Position numbers and translations under genes: made by a program. Below, in pieces: positions 7,185 through 15,339 of a DNA stretch of 21,446 nucleotides. Within the stretch, counting starts at the first letter, position 1. Each line of letters opens with the position of its first letter. The notes beneath the pieces were generated by a model. That model made no database searches. It saw only the letters and a program-made list of their open reading frames with translations, and was not told the DNA's origin. Source of the stretch: GCA-003244245 sp036378735 (GTDB lineage: Bacteria; Actinomycetota; Actinomycetes; Mycobacteriales; Pseudonocardiaceae); contig DASUVX010000175.1 of assembly GCA_036378735.1 (NCBI GenBank), forward strand, positions 1 through 21,446. Direction: 5' to 3'.

Positions 7185-8285
7185 ATGCGGGTCGGCCTGG
7201 TTATCTTCGGCAGCCTGGACACCCTGACCGGTGGGTATTTCTACGACCGCCGGTTGCTCGAGTATCTCCAGTCGCGAGGTGATCAGACCCGGGTGGTGTC
7301 CCTGCCCTTGCGGACCTACTCCCGCCACCTCTCCGACAACCTCTCGCTGTCGCTGGCTCGCCGGCTGGCGGGGGACTGCTTCGACATCCTGCTGCAAGAC
7401 GAGCTCAACCACCCATCGCTGGTCATACTCAATCGTTGGCTCAAGGCACGGGCGGGCTATCCCATCGTGGCGCTCGTTCACCTGCTGCGCTCCAGTGAGC
7501 GCAGATCGTCGCCACTGCGCCACGCCTATAGAGCGGTCGAACGCCGGTACCTGGCCACCGTCGATGCCGCGGTGTTCAACTGCGAAACCACCCGCGAGGC
7601 AGCCGAGGCCCTGCTCGGGCGCCGCATTCCCGGAATCGTCGCCTACCCCGGCTGTGATCACCTGGGGGTGCAGATCTCGGAAACCGAGATAGCCGCGCGA
7701 GCGCGCGTGATGGGCCCGCTGCGCATCCTCAGCATCGCCAATGTGGTCCCCGGCAAGGGGTTGCACGTCCTGGTCGCCGCCCTGGCCAGGCTCCCGCGCG
7801 AGAGCTGGCGGTTGACGGTCGCAGGCAGCCTGACCACGGACCGGATCTACGCCAACCGCCTGCGCAACCTGATCGGACGTCTGAGTCTGGACGCCAGCAT
7901 CGACCTACTGGGCACCGTGCCCAATCAGCGGATCGCCGACCTGCTGGCCAGAAGCCACCTGCTGGCGCTGCCCTCGTCGTACGAGGCACTGGGCATCGCG
8001 TATCTCGAGGCGATGCGATTCGGGCTCCCGGTGATCGCCACTTCCGCAGGAGGGGCACACGAGGTCGTCGACGACGGCTGCGAGGGGCTGTTCGTCGCGC
8101 CGGGCGATGTCGACACCCTCAGCGGGCACCTCCGGACGCTGGTCGCCGACCGTGAGCTGCTGTTGCGGATGGGGCTGGCAGCCCGGCGGCGCGCCGCCCG
8201 GCACCCGACCTGGGACCAGTCCTTCGCGTGCGCTCGCGACCTGCTGTGCTCGCTAGTAGCCTCCCAGCAGCGTCCTAGGCGCTAA
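7185..8285 (+). CDS. Glycosyltransferase family 4 enzyme
   Basis: A 366-residue GT-B glycosyltransferase. It has a typical N-terminal GT4 start (MRVGLVIFGSLDTLTGGYFYDRRL) with the glycine-rich acceptor loop, and an interdomain segment around 130-180 (AVFNCETTREAAEALLG, VAYPGCDHL). The C-terminal domain has RILSIANVVPGKGLHVLVAAL and PSSYEALGIAYLEAMRFGLPVIA, the E-x7-E motif that binds the nucleotide diphosphate. AGGAHEVVDDGCEGLFVAPGD follows, as in most GT4 members. The ATG lies 5 bp after the stop of the first glycosyltransferase, so the two are surely co-transcribed. The order of sugar addition cannot be read from sequence. Confidence 0.9.
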   Translation: MRVGLVIFGSLDTLTGGYFYDRRLLEYLQSRGDQTRVVSLPLRTYSRHLSDNLSLSLARRLAGDCFDILLQDELNHPSLVILNRWLKARAGYPIVALVHLLRSSERRSSPLRHAYRAVERRYLATVDAAVFNCETTREAAEALLGRRIPGIVAYPGCDHLGVQISETEIAARARVMGPLRILSIANVVPGKGLHVLVAALARLPRESWRLTVAGSLTTDRIYANRLRNLIGRLSLDASIDLLGTVPNQRIADLLARSHLLALPSSYEALGIAYLEAMRFGLPVIATSAGGAHEVVDDGCEGLFVAPGDVDTLSGHLRTLVADRELLLRMGLAARRRAARHPTWDQSFACARDLLCSLVASQQRPRR

Positions 8286-8297
8286 GGAGACCTCGCT

Positions 8298-9152
8298 GTG
8301 ATCACCCACCAGCAGCTCCCCGCGTACTACGACTGGCTGTCCCGCTACGTCCAGCTGGCGAACTGGCTGGCCTACCGGGACCGCTTCGCGTCGTTCACCA
8401 TGCACAAAAAGTTGGGGATCGAAGCCGCCGACAGCCGCACGGCGGGCGTCGAGTACGTCAATGACCGATTGCTCACTGTTGCTGGCCTCCGGCCCGGACC
8501 CCGGGTGCTCGACGCGGGCTGCGGCTTCGGCGGGACGATCTTCCACTGGCAGCTCCGGATCGGTGGCCGCTATGACGGCATCACGCTGAGCCGGGTCCAG
8601 CTGGCCGTGGCGCAGCGCGAGGCACGCCGGCGCGGGATCGCCGACGCCTGCCGGTTCCGGATACAGAGCTACGATGGGCCGCTCGGGACCGGTTTCAACG
8701 CGGTCGTCGCTATCGAGTCGCTCATCCATTCCCCCGATCTCCACCGCACGCTGCCCAACCTGGCCAGTGCGCTCGCGCCCGGCGGCGTGCTCCTCGTGCT
8801 CGACGACATGGCGGCGTGCGACCTCGACCGCCACCGGCCCGCCGAGGCCGACCTGCTGCGCAGGCACTGGGGCTGCGCCCGCTACTGGACCTACCACGAT
8901 TACCGGGACGGACTCCACCGCGCTGGGTTATCGCTGGTGCACGACGAAGACCTCAGCGCTCTGATGCGCCCGCGCCGCCCGGAAATCCTCGACCGTCTCG
9001 AGGTGAGGTATTCGTGCCTGCACCGCAGGATTCCCCTACCTGCGGTGCGCACGGTCGTGTCCGCCTATCTCGGGGGGATCGCGCTGGAGCGGCTACACGG
9101 CTCGGGAGACGTGCACTACCGGCTGCTGGTCGCCCGCAAGGTGGATCGGTGA
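8298..9152 (+). CDS. Class I SAM-dependent methyltransferase
   Basis: A 284-residue methyltransferase. Motif I is VLDAGCGFGG (about 70-79), followed by GITLSRVQLAVAQ, the pattern of the tocopherol/cyclopropane-type and sugar or natural-product O/C-methyltransferase subgroup. A motif II-like region is FNAVVAIESLIH, and a motif III-like segment is ALAPGGVLLVLDD. The N-terminal 60 residues form a helical cap (AYYDWLSRYVQLANWLAYRDRF) that would cover the acceptor. The GTG start is decided by a good ribosome binding site, AAGGAGA, 8 bases upstream. Its stop overlaps the next ATG by one base. A TTA codon occurs at 8928-8930. The methyl acceptor is unknown; a sugar hydroxyl or nitrogen in the locus product is likely. 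Confidence 0.88.
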   Translation: MITHQQLPAYYDWLSRYVQLANWLAYRDRFASFTMHKKLGIEAADSRTAGVEYVNDRLLTVAGLRPGPRVLDAGCGFGGTIFHWQLRIGGRYDGITLSRVQLAVAQREARRRGIADACRFRIQSYDGPLGTGFNAVVAIESLIHSPDLHRTLPNLASALAPGGVLLVLDDMAACDLDRHRPAEADLLRRHWGCARYWTYHDYRDGLHRAGLSLVHDEDLSALMRPRRPEILDRLEVRYSCLHRRIPLPAVRTVVSAYLGGIALERLHGSGDVHYRLLVARKVDR

Positions 9153-9775
9153 TGGATAGACCGGATTCGCCCAGCCGGTACGACTCCTGCCCCGAGATAT
9201 GCGGCCGCCTGGAACATCCCGGCCTGGCCACCGACATGCCGATCTGGATCGATCACACCCAGGAGGCGACGACGGTCGACCAGGCGGGTATCGAGCACGC
9301 GCTCGATGGGATGGATCTGCGGGACCGGTGCATCCTCCATGTCGGCGTCGGCAACTCCCGCTTTGCCCAGCGGTTCGCCGGCCGGGTCCGCCTCGTGGAC
9401 GGCCTCACGGTCAGCCACCGGGAAAAGGAACTCGCCGACTCCCTGCGGATCCCCAACTACACGGTTTATTTTTTGAGCAAGTACAGCCGTGAATTCCTCA
9501 TCACCATCGAAAATCGGTACGATTTCATCGTCGACAACAACCTGGCCAGCTTCGCGTGCTGCAAATACCATTTCTTCCGGATGTTCGACAACTACCTGTG
9601 GTGCCTTCGGCCGGGCGGCCGGATCCTGACCGATCAGCGCGGCATGGACTGGACCGTCGACAACGATCCCCGCTGGCAGCTGACCTTCTCCGACCTCGTC
9701 GCGCTGGAGCGACGATTTCCCGTGACCGTGGCGAAGGTCACCGACACCGTCTATGAGATCGGTGCCATCCCGTGA
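9152..9775 (+). CDS. Divergent methyltransferase-fold protein
   Basis: A 207-residue protein starting with the ATG at 9152, whose A is the last base of the preceding TGA. It keeps the outline of a class I methyltransferase: ILHVGVGNSRFAQ (about 61-73) in the place of motif I, YDFIVDNNLAS in the place of motif II, and CLRPGGRILTDQRGMDW at the post-II strand. The glycine-rich loop (G-V-G-N-S) and the acidic residue expected at the end of strand 2 differ from the norm, so SAM binding is uncertain. The stretch 9455-9570 is clearly AT-richer than its neighbours, including a run of six T, which hints at a different origin for this gene. It lies fully inside the operon. Confidence 0.65.
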   Translation: MDRPDSPSRYDSCPEICGRLEHPGLATDMPIWIDHTQEATTVDQAGIEHALDGMDLRDRCILHVGVGNSRFAQRFAGRVRLVDGLTVSHREKELADSLRIPNYTVYFLSKYSREFLITIENRYDFIVDNNLASFACCKYHFFRMFDNYLWCLRPGGRILTDQRGMDWTVDNDPRWQLTFSDLVALERRFPVTVAKVTDTVYEIGAIP

Positions 9776-10665
9776 CCCACAACCCCGCGCTAGCCGAGCT
9801 CGGTTTCTCGGCGGACGATCGCGTCGTCATCGTCCACGCCGACGACGTCGGCATGTGCCAGGCGACCATCGAGGCCTTCTTCGAGCTCACGGCGGGCGGG
9901 GTGGTCTCTGCCGGGTCGGTGATGGTGCCCTGCTCCTGGTTCCCCGCGGTGGCAGCCGGCTGCCGCGACCACGCCGGGCTTGACGTCGGCGTGCACCTGA
10001 CGCTGACCAGTGAATGGGACGGCTACCGCTGGGGGCCCGTCTCCACCCGGGATCCGGCATCCGGGCTGCTGGACGAGGACGGCTACTTCTACCGCAACCA
10101 GGACCAGTGGCGCAGCGTTGACCCGGCCGCCGTCCGCCACGAGGCACAGGCCCAGGTCGACCGTGCGCTGGCGGCGGGGCTGGATCTGACGCACATCGAC
10201 CACCACATGTTCGCCATGCTGCGCCCCTCGCTAGCGGATCAGTACGTCGATATCGGCTTCGCCCGGCAGCTCCCGGTCCTGATGACCCGCCAGCCGCAGT
10301 GGGTGGCGGCACTGTCCGGACAGACCATCGCCGGATGGGAGCAGCAGGGACTGCCGGTCTTCGACCACCTCAGGGAGATGCCGCTCGATGAGCCGCCGAC
10401 GAACCGGCTTGAGCTGACCAGAACACTGTTCGACGAGCTGCCGACCGGACTGACCTACCTGATCACCCACCCTGCCAGGGACACACCGGAACTGCGGGCC
10501 ATCACCCCCGACTGGCAGGCGCGCGTGGCGGACTTCGAAACCTTCCGCGACCGCAGGCTCGCCCATCACCTGCGCAGGAATGGTATTCAGGTCATCGGCT
10601 GGCGACCGTTGCGCGAGCTGATGCGCACAAGACGCAACCGGCGCCTGAGGGGAGACCAGACGTGA
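9772..10665 (+). CDS. YdjC/ChbG-type carbohydrate deacetylase
   Basis: A 297-residue member of the YdjC/ChbG/HpnK family, which removes N-acetyl groups from sugars such as chito-oligosaccharides and aminosugar lipids using a divalent metal. Visible motifs are the N-terminal HADDVGM (22-28) with metal-binding acidic residues, GVHLTLTSEW (72-81), HIDHHMFAM (140-148) with the metal-binding histidines, and HPARD late in the protein. Length and motif order fit the family. The GTG at 9772 gives a 4-bp GTGA overlap with the upstream stop, indicating translational coupling. In context it would deacetylate a GlcNAc-like residue added by one of the glycosyltransferases, so the product probably contains a free amino sugar. 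That substrate is inference. Confidence 0.87.
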   Translation: MTHNPALAELGFSADDRVVIVHADDVGMCQATIEAFFELTAGGVVSAGSVMVPCSWFPAVAAGCRDHAGLDVGVHLTLTSEWDGYRWGPVSTRDPASGLLDEDGYFYRNQDQWRSVDPAAVRHEAQAQVDRALAAGLDLTHIDHHMFAMLRPSLADQYVDIGFARQLPVLMTRQPQWVAALSGQTIAGWEQQGLPVFDHLREMPLDEPPTNRLELTRTLFDELPTGLTYLITHPARDTPELRAITPDWQARVADFETFRDRRLAHHLRRNGIQVIGWRPLRELMRTRRNRRLRGDQT

Positions 10666-11102
10666 CATCAATGCAGCCGCGGTACAGCGTCACCGTGCGC
10701 CGGGAGCTCATCGCGCAGCATTTCCTGGTCGGCGGCGACTGGGGCCGGGAAAACACGCTCAACTCTCACCATTACCGGATCGAGGCACGGTACGAGGGCA
10801 CGAGCTTGGATCGGCACGGCTTCCTGCTCGACATCGACGACATCAACCGCAAGCTGGACGGCCTGGTCCAGCGTTACCGGGACCGCACCCTCAACGAGCT
10901 GCCCGAATTCGACGGCCTGAACCCCAGTGTGGAGAACTTCTCCCGGATCCTGAGCGATCAGCTGCTGGTGGCCGCGCCCAACGTGGACGCTCTCGAAGTG
11001 ACGATCTGGGAGGACGCCGACGCCAGCGCCGCCTACCGGCGGCCGCTCGGCGGTGATTCCGTGCACGACATCGGAAGGCCGGGCACAGACCTCGCGTCAT
11101 GA
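10662..11102 (+). CDS. 6-pyruvoyltetrahydropterin synthase homologue lacking catalytic residues
   Basis: A 146-residue T-fold protein of the PTPS/QueD family. His20 aligns with the first zinc ligand, the HxH pair is changed to Asn34-Ser35-His36, and the catalytic Cys position before it is Glu30 (or Gly, depending on alignment). The Asp-His of the catalytic triad is replaced (RYRDRTLN, 71-78). SVEN (89-92) and the pterin-anchoring glutamate (IWED, Glu117) are kept. The S. coelicolor homologue SCO6650 was reported as a PTPS fold without zinc or triad, inactive as PTPS but with a pterin-like binding site; this protein fits that description. A GTGA overlap links it to the deacetylase and ATGA to the next gene. 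An alternative ATG is at 10671. Confidence 0.85.
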   Translation: MTSMQPRYSVTVRRELIAQHFLVGGDWGRENTLNSHHYRIEARYEGTSLDRHGFLLDIDDINRKLDGLVQRYRDRTLNELPEFDGLNPSVENFSRILSDQLLVAAPNVDALEVTIWEDADASAAYRRPLGGDSVHDIGRPGTDLAS

Positions 11103-14100
11103 GCACCATTTGCGTTGCTTGCGGGGCCGAGAATCGGGAAGGTCGCAGGTTTTGCGGCCAGTGCGGTGCCTCACTCACGGCTCCCCGGTGTCCCACCTGC
11201 GGAGCGGTCGACGAGCCAGGTGCCCGGTTTTGCGGAGAGTGCGGGTCGTCGCTGGCCCCGGGAATGGTTTCGATGGCTTCGAGCGCTGCTGCCCTCACGC
11301 CACAACCCGCGTCCGTCGAGCCCGAGGCTGAGCGAAAGCAACTCACGGTTCTTTTCGTCGACGTACAGGGGTCAATGGACCTTCAGGAGAATCTTGACCC
11401 GGAGGACTGGGCACGGGTCATGGGTCGTCTGGTCCAGATCCTGGCCGAGGGGGTGCGCCGGTTCGGGGGCACGGTCGACAAGTTCACCGGTGACGGCATC
11501 ATGGCTCTCTTCGGCGCCCCGATCGCCCAGGAGGACCATGCCCGCCGGGCCTGCCATGCCGCCTGGCACCTGACCGGCGCGGTGGCCGCCTACGCCGAGC
11601 AGCTGCGCTCACAGAACGTCGACCTCCACGTCCGGCTGGGCCTCAACTCCGGGGAGGTGGTCGTCGGTCGTGTGGGCGACGACCTTCGGCTCGACCCGAC
11701 CGCGCTTGGTCACACGGTGGGGTTGGCCCAGCGGATGGAAGCACTGGCCGAGTCGGGTCGGGTCTACCTCAGCGAGCACACGGCCCGCCTGGTGCAGGGC
11801 TGGTTCCGCCTGGCCGACCTGGGCCCCATAGCTGTGAAGGGCGCCCGGGAAGCGCTGCGGATCTTCATGCTGGAGGGGCCGGTGTCGCCATCGACGGTGG
11901 TCCGTAACGACCGGGGTCTGGGCGCCTCACCTCTGGTTGGGAGAGACAAGGAGCTAGCCGCCCTGGAGGACGCATTGGCCACAGCCGTCAAGGGCGAAGC
12001 CCAGGCAGTGGGCATCGTCGGTGAGGCCGGGGCAGGCAAAAGCCGCCTCTGCGAGGAGTTCGCCCGCTCGGCCACCGCTCGGGGCATCCGTGTGCGGCAC
12101 ACGGCCGGCTTGTCCCACGGCCGGGATATCCCACTCCTGCCCATTCTCGGCCTGTTGCGCGACTACTTCTCCATCACCGAGGCGGACAACGCAGAGCAGG
12201 CCCGGGAAAAGATCACCCGGTGCCTGGTCGATCTCGATCCCGCCCTGGAGGATGCCCTGCCCCTCGTCTATGACTTCCTGGAGGTTGCCCACCCGCAACG
12301 CCCACTTCCCAAGCTGACGCCCGAAGTGCGCATGCGGCGAATCTTCGAGGCGCTGCGCCAGGTGACACAGCGCCGCAGCGGGCGGGAGGTGCTCGTCTTG
12401 GTGGCCGAGGATCTGCACTGGTTCGATTCCCAGAGCAAGGCCTTCTTCAAGCGGCTCATCGAGTCCTTAGCCGGGTCGAAGACGTTGGTAGTGGCCAATT
12501 TCCGTCCCGAGTTCTCCGCCCCTTGGATGCGCCACCCCTACTACCGCCAGCTACCGCTTACCCCTCTGCCGGACCAAGCTGTCGGCGAGCTGCTGGGTGC
12601 CCTCCTGGGAGTCGACCTGTCGCTTGCCCCGCTGCTTTCCTTCGTGCTGGAACGCACGGCCGGCAACCCATTCTTCGTCGAGGAAGTGGTACGGGCCCTG
12701 GTCGAGGACGGCACCCTGTCTGGCATTCCTGGGAGCTACCGTCTGACCCGCCCCCTCCATGAGGTAAAGGTCCCCGCCAGCGTCCAGGCCGTGCTGGCCG
12801 CCCGCATCGACCGCCTCCCCGCCGAGCACAAGCGCGTGCTCCTGACCGCCGCTGTGATCGGGCGAACCTTCTCCCACACCGTGCTGGCCACCGTCACGCA
12901 CCTAGACGATCAAACTCTGGAGGACACGCTGCGGGCTTTGTGCGCCGCGGAGCTGCTGCAGCAGGGTAAGCGTGACCCGGTCGCTGAATACCGCTTCTGG
13001 CATCCCCTCACCCAGGAGGTCGCCTACCGCAGCCTGCTGGGTGAGCGCCGCACCCGCCTCCACAGCACCGTGGCCCGAGCCATCGTCGACGAGGAACCGG
13101 ACCGGCTCGGCGAGCGTGCCGCGCTCGTCGCTACCCATTTCACGCATCCCGGCGACAATCTCCAAGCGGCTAGATGGAACGCTCGGGCGGCGACATGGGC
13201 GCTGCGCAGTGACGTCAACGAGTCGATGCGCCGCTGGCGGGCGGTGCTCGACCATCTTGTGCGGACACCGGAGACCGACGAGACGCTCCGTCTCGGGATC
13301 ACGGCCCGCTCGCTCCTCGCGCAGTGGGGACTGAGGACAGCGATGGCGCCGGCGGAGGGCGATGCCCTTGTCGCCGAGGCGCTCGACAGAACAAACCGGC
13401 TCGGTGACCCCGTTCTGCGGTGCCTCATCCTGGCCGTCAGCGGATCGCGAAAGTTCATACGTGGTGATCTGGGCGAGGGCGTCACCATCATGGTCGACAA
13501 CGCCCGCCTCGCCGACCAACTCCGGGAGCCGGGCCTGATGGCCGGCGTGTGGAGCTGCGCCTGGACGGAGGAGCTCACCGCGGGTCTGCGGCTCGCCGAC
13601 CGGGCCATCGAGCACTGTCACGGCGACGCCGACGCCGGCGTAGAACGTGTTGGTTACAGCGCGCTGGGCGCCGGCCTCCTGGCCCGGGCGGAGCTGCTGG
13701 CGCGCATGGGAAGGCTTGGCGATGCGCGGGAGTCAGTGGACCAAGCTTTGGCGTTGGCCCGGGAACGAGCGGAGTCCGAGTTGATCCTGCGAGCTCTGGG
13801 CCTCTACTCGCGGCTGGCGTTTTACATCGGGGAGGACGACGGAGTATCTCTTGCCCGGGCGAATCAGGCGGTCACCATGGCCGAGGAATCCGGGAATCTG
13901 ATCTTCCACCTGGCGGGCCTTGGCTTCGTGGCCATCGCCGAGCTGGTACGGGGGCGGTGGAGCGCGGTCCACGATGTCGTGCACCGCGCGCTCGAGGAGG
14001 GTCACCGCCGCGGGCTGCGTTTTCAGCACGCTGACCTTCTCACCCATCTCGCTCTGGCTGAACTCGGGCGATCAAATCCCATGGCTGCGCTCCGAGCCGC

Positions 14101-14404
14101 CGATGACGCGGTGGCAGTGGCCCGCACCCAGCGAGCCAGGGTCTTCGAATGCGCCGCTCGTCTGGCCCGGGCACGCGCCGTTCGCGTTGGGCGGTTGCCT
14201 GGCGGCAGGGATCGCGCCGAGGAGGACCTCCAGGTCGCCCAGACCCTGGTCGACGCCACAGGTGCCACAACGTACGCGCCGTTCATCCGCGAGGAACGTG
14301 CGCGGCTCGGGGGTGAGGAGTCCGAACTCCGCGATGCCGTCCGGCTCTTCAAAACCATCGGCGCGACCGGACACGCCCAACGCCTCCACGCCGAAAGCCA
14401 CTGA
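11099..14404 (+). CDS. Zinc-ribbon / class III cyclase / AAA ATPase / TPR signalling protein
   Basis: An 1101-residue multidomain protein. Two CxxC...CxxC zinc ribbons come first (5-23 and 31-48). A class III nucleotide cyclase domain (about 79-260) keeps metal-binding Asp88 and Asp132, Lys128 and Arg212, but the transition-state Asn expected four residues before that Arg is Gly208. An AAA/STAND-type ATPase follows, with Walker A GEAGAGKSR (308-316) and Walker B LVLVAEDLHW (431-440), then a helical region (about 540-680) and TPR-like repeats to about 1090. Large proteins of this layout are common in actinobacteria and are thought to be regulators. The ATGA overlap with the PTPS-like gene couples their translation, which is unusual for a regulator. 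A TTA codon lies near 12467. Cyclase activity is doubtful. Confidence 0.88.
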   Translation: MSTICVACGAENREGRRFCGQCGASLTAPRCPTCGAVDEPGARFCGECGSSLAPGMVSMASSAAALTPQPASVEPEAERKQLTVLFVDVQGSMDLQENLDPEDWARVMGRLVQILAEGVRRFGGTVDKFTGDGIMALFGAPIAQEDHARRACHAAWHLTGAVAAYAEQLRSQNVDLHVRLGLNSGEVVVGRVGDDLRLDPTALGHTVGLAQRMEALAESGRVYLSEHTARLVQGWFRLADLGPIAVKGAREALRIFMLEGPVSPSTVVRNDRGLGASPLVGRDKELAALEDALATAVKGEAQAVGIVGEAGAGKSRLCEEFARSATARGIRVRHTAGLSHGRDIPLLPILGLLRDYFSITEADNAEQAREKITRCLVDLDPALEDALPLVYDFLEVAHPQRPLPKLTPEVRMRRIFEALRQVTQRRSGREVLVLVAEDLHWFDSQSKAFFKRLIESLAGSKTLVVANFRPEFSAPWMRHPYYRQLPLTPLPDQAVGELLGALLGVDLSLAPLLSFVLERTAGNPFFVEEVVRALVEDGTLSGIPGSYRLTRPLHEVKVPASVQAVLAARIDRLPAEHKRVLLTAAVIGRTFSHTVLATVTHLDDQTLEDTLRALCAAELLQQGKRDPVAEYRFWHPLTQEVAYRSLLGERRTRLHSTVARAIVDEEPDRLGERAALVATHFTHPGDNLQAARWNARAATWALRSDVNESMRRWRAVLDHLVRTPETDETLRLGITARSLLAQWGLRTAMAPAEGDALVAEALDRTNRLGDPVLRCLILAVSGSRKFIRGDLGEGVTIMVDNARLADQLREPGLMAGVWSCAWTEELTAGLRLADRAIEHCHGDADAGVERVGYSALGAGLLARAELLARMGRLGDARESVDQALALARERAESELILRALGLYSRLAFYIGEDDGVSLARANQAVTMAEESGNLIFHLAGLGFVAIAELVRGRWSAVHDVVHRALEEGHRRGLRFQHADLLTHLALAELGRSNPMAALRAADDAVAVARTQRARVFECAARLARARAVRVGRLPGGRDRAEEDLQVAQTLVDATGATTYAPFIREERARLGGEESELRDAVRLFKTIGATGHAQRLHAESH

Positions 14405-14460
14405 ACTCAGTTTCGGCATATGGGTGGCCATGCCACTAAGTTGGTAGCTCGCTAACCACG

Positions 14461-14523
14461 TGATCACTGTTTGTGTGCCGTGAGCGACACGATATGTAGC
14501 CCCAGGCACACAAACAGTGATCA
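14461..14523. terminator. Perfect 19-bp inverted repeat between convergent operons
   Basis: Positions 14461-14479 are the exact reverse complement of 14505-14523, with a 25-base loop. The arms read TGATCACTGTTTGTGTGCC and its complement. It lies between the stop of the cyclase/AAA gene (14404) and the stop of the minus-strand methyltransferase (14569). A bidirectional terminator is the simplest role. The loop is long, there is no U-tract and the arms are less GC-rich than the surroundings, so a protein-binding site or the ends of a tiny mobile element remain possible. Nothing else is seen in 14405-14568. Confidence 0.65.
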
Positions 14524-14568
14524 AGACGAGCGACCGCGGCGCGGTCGGCGTGGACGTTTCGGGAGACC

Positions 14569-15339
14569 TCAGCCGCCGGGGCGTATGGCGGCGACAGCGA
14601 TGCCGCCTCTGAGGTATCCGATCCCGGCTCGCTCGCCACACCAGTCCAGTACTCGCAGTACCGGTCCCCAGCCGCCCGGCAGGTCGCCCTGGGGCACGAA
14701 ACGCCAATACCGTCGCGCCACGATCTGAAGCCCGGCGCCGCTCAGGAGCCCTTCCAGTTCGCCGGCAGTGAGGAAACGATCGGTGGACAGGTGCCGGACG
14801 TTGAGGCCCAACGCCGGCGCTAGATGCCGGTACCAGCAATAGCCGCCATTGGGGGTGAGGACGACGAACATCCCTCCGGGTTTTAGCACGCGGTGCACCC
14901 GGCGAACGACCCGATTCTTGTCCAGCATGTGCTCGAGTGCCCCGACACACAGCACGACGTTGATCGAGCAGTCTTGGATGGTCGCCAGTTCCTCGGCGGG
15001 ATCGACGCGTACCGAGATGCGATCTCTGTACGGCGAAGCCTCGGCGCGGCGGCGGGCGACATTCACCATCTCGGGAGATAGATCGGTACCGATGGCGTGA
15101 GCGAACTGCCCAGCCAGCGCCAGCAGGTGGATGGCCGTCCCGCAGCCGATCTCCAGGAGAGTCCCGCACTGCGTTCCGGCAAGCAATCCGCGGATGATTC
15201 CCAGACGGTAGGAAAGCAGTTTCTCGGCGTGGCCGTGAGCCTCGTGGTAACGCGCGGCGAGGCCGTCGAAATGTCGAACCACGTCTTCGCGAGTTCGAAC
15301 GTTGCGTGTGGTGAGCCGCGTCCTGCCCGAGAGCTTCAC
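14569..15339 (-). CDS. Class I SAM-dependent methyltransferase
   Basis: A 256-residue methyltransferase of the Methyltransf_11/25 type. Motif I is LLEIGCGTA with the downstream acidic GTDLSPEMV. Motif II is VVLCVGALEHML and motif III VLKPGGMFVVLTPNGG. The N-terminal segment VRHFDGLAARYHEAHG is the common helical lead-in. The frame is open upstream to 15447, but the GTG at 15339 gives a 4-bp GTGA overlap with the adenylyltransferase stop and begins at the family N-terminus, so I use it. It is the last gene of the minus-strand operon after the heptokinase and adenylyltransferase, suggesting it methylates the heptose-bearing intermediate; that link is inference. Confidence 0.87.
   Translation of the reverse strand: MKLSGRTRLTTRNVRTREDVVRHFDGLAARYHEAHGHAEKLLSYRLGIIRGLLAGTQCGTLLEIGCGTAIHLLALAGQFAHAIGTDLSPEMVNVARRRAEASPYRDRISVRVDPAEELATIQDCSINVVLCVGALEHMLDKNRVVRRVHRVLKPGGMFVVLTPNGGYCWYRHLAPALGLNVRHLSTDRFLTAGELEGLLSGAGLQIVARRYWRFVPQGDLPGGWGPVLRVLDWCGERAGIGYLRGGIAVAAIRPGG

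Noticed and set aside
10662..11102. queD of 7-deazaguanine (queuosine-type) biosynthesis
   Set aside because: Catalytic Cys, zinc HxH and triad residues are missing, and no queE, queC or GTP cyclohydrolase I is nearby.
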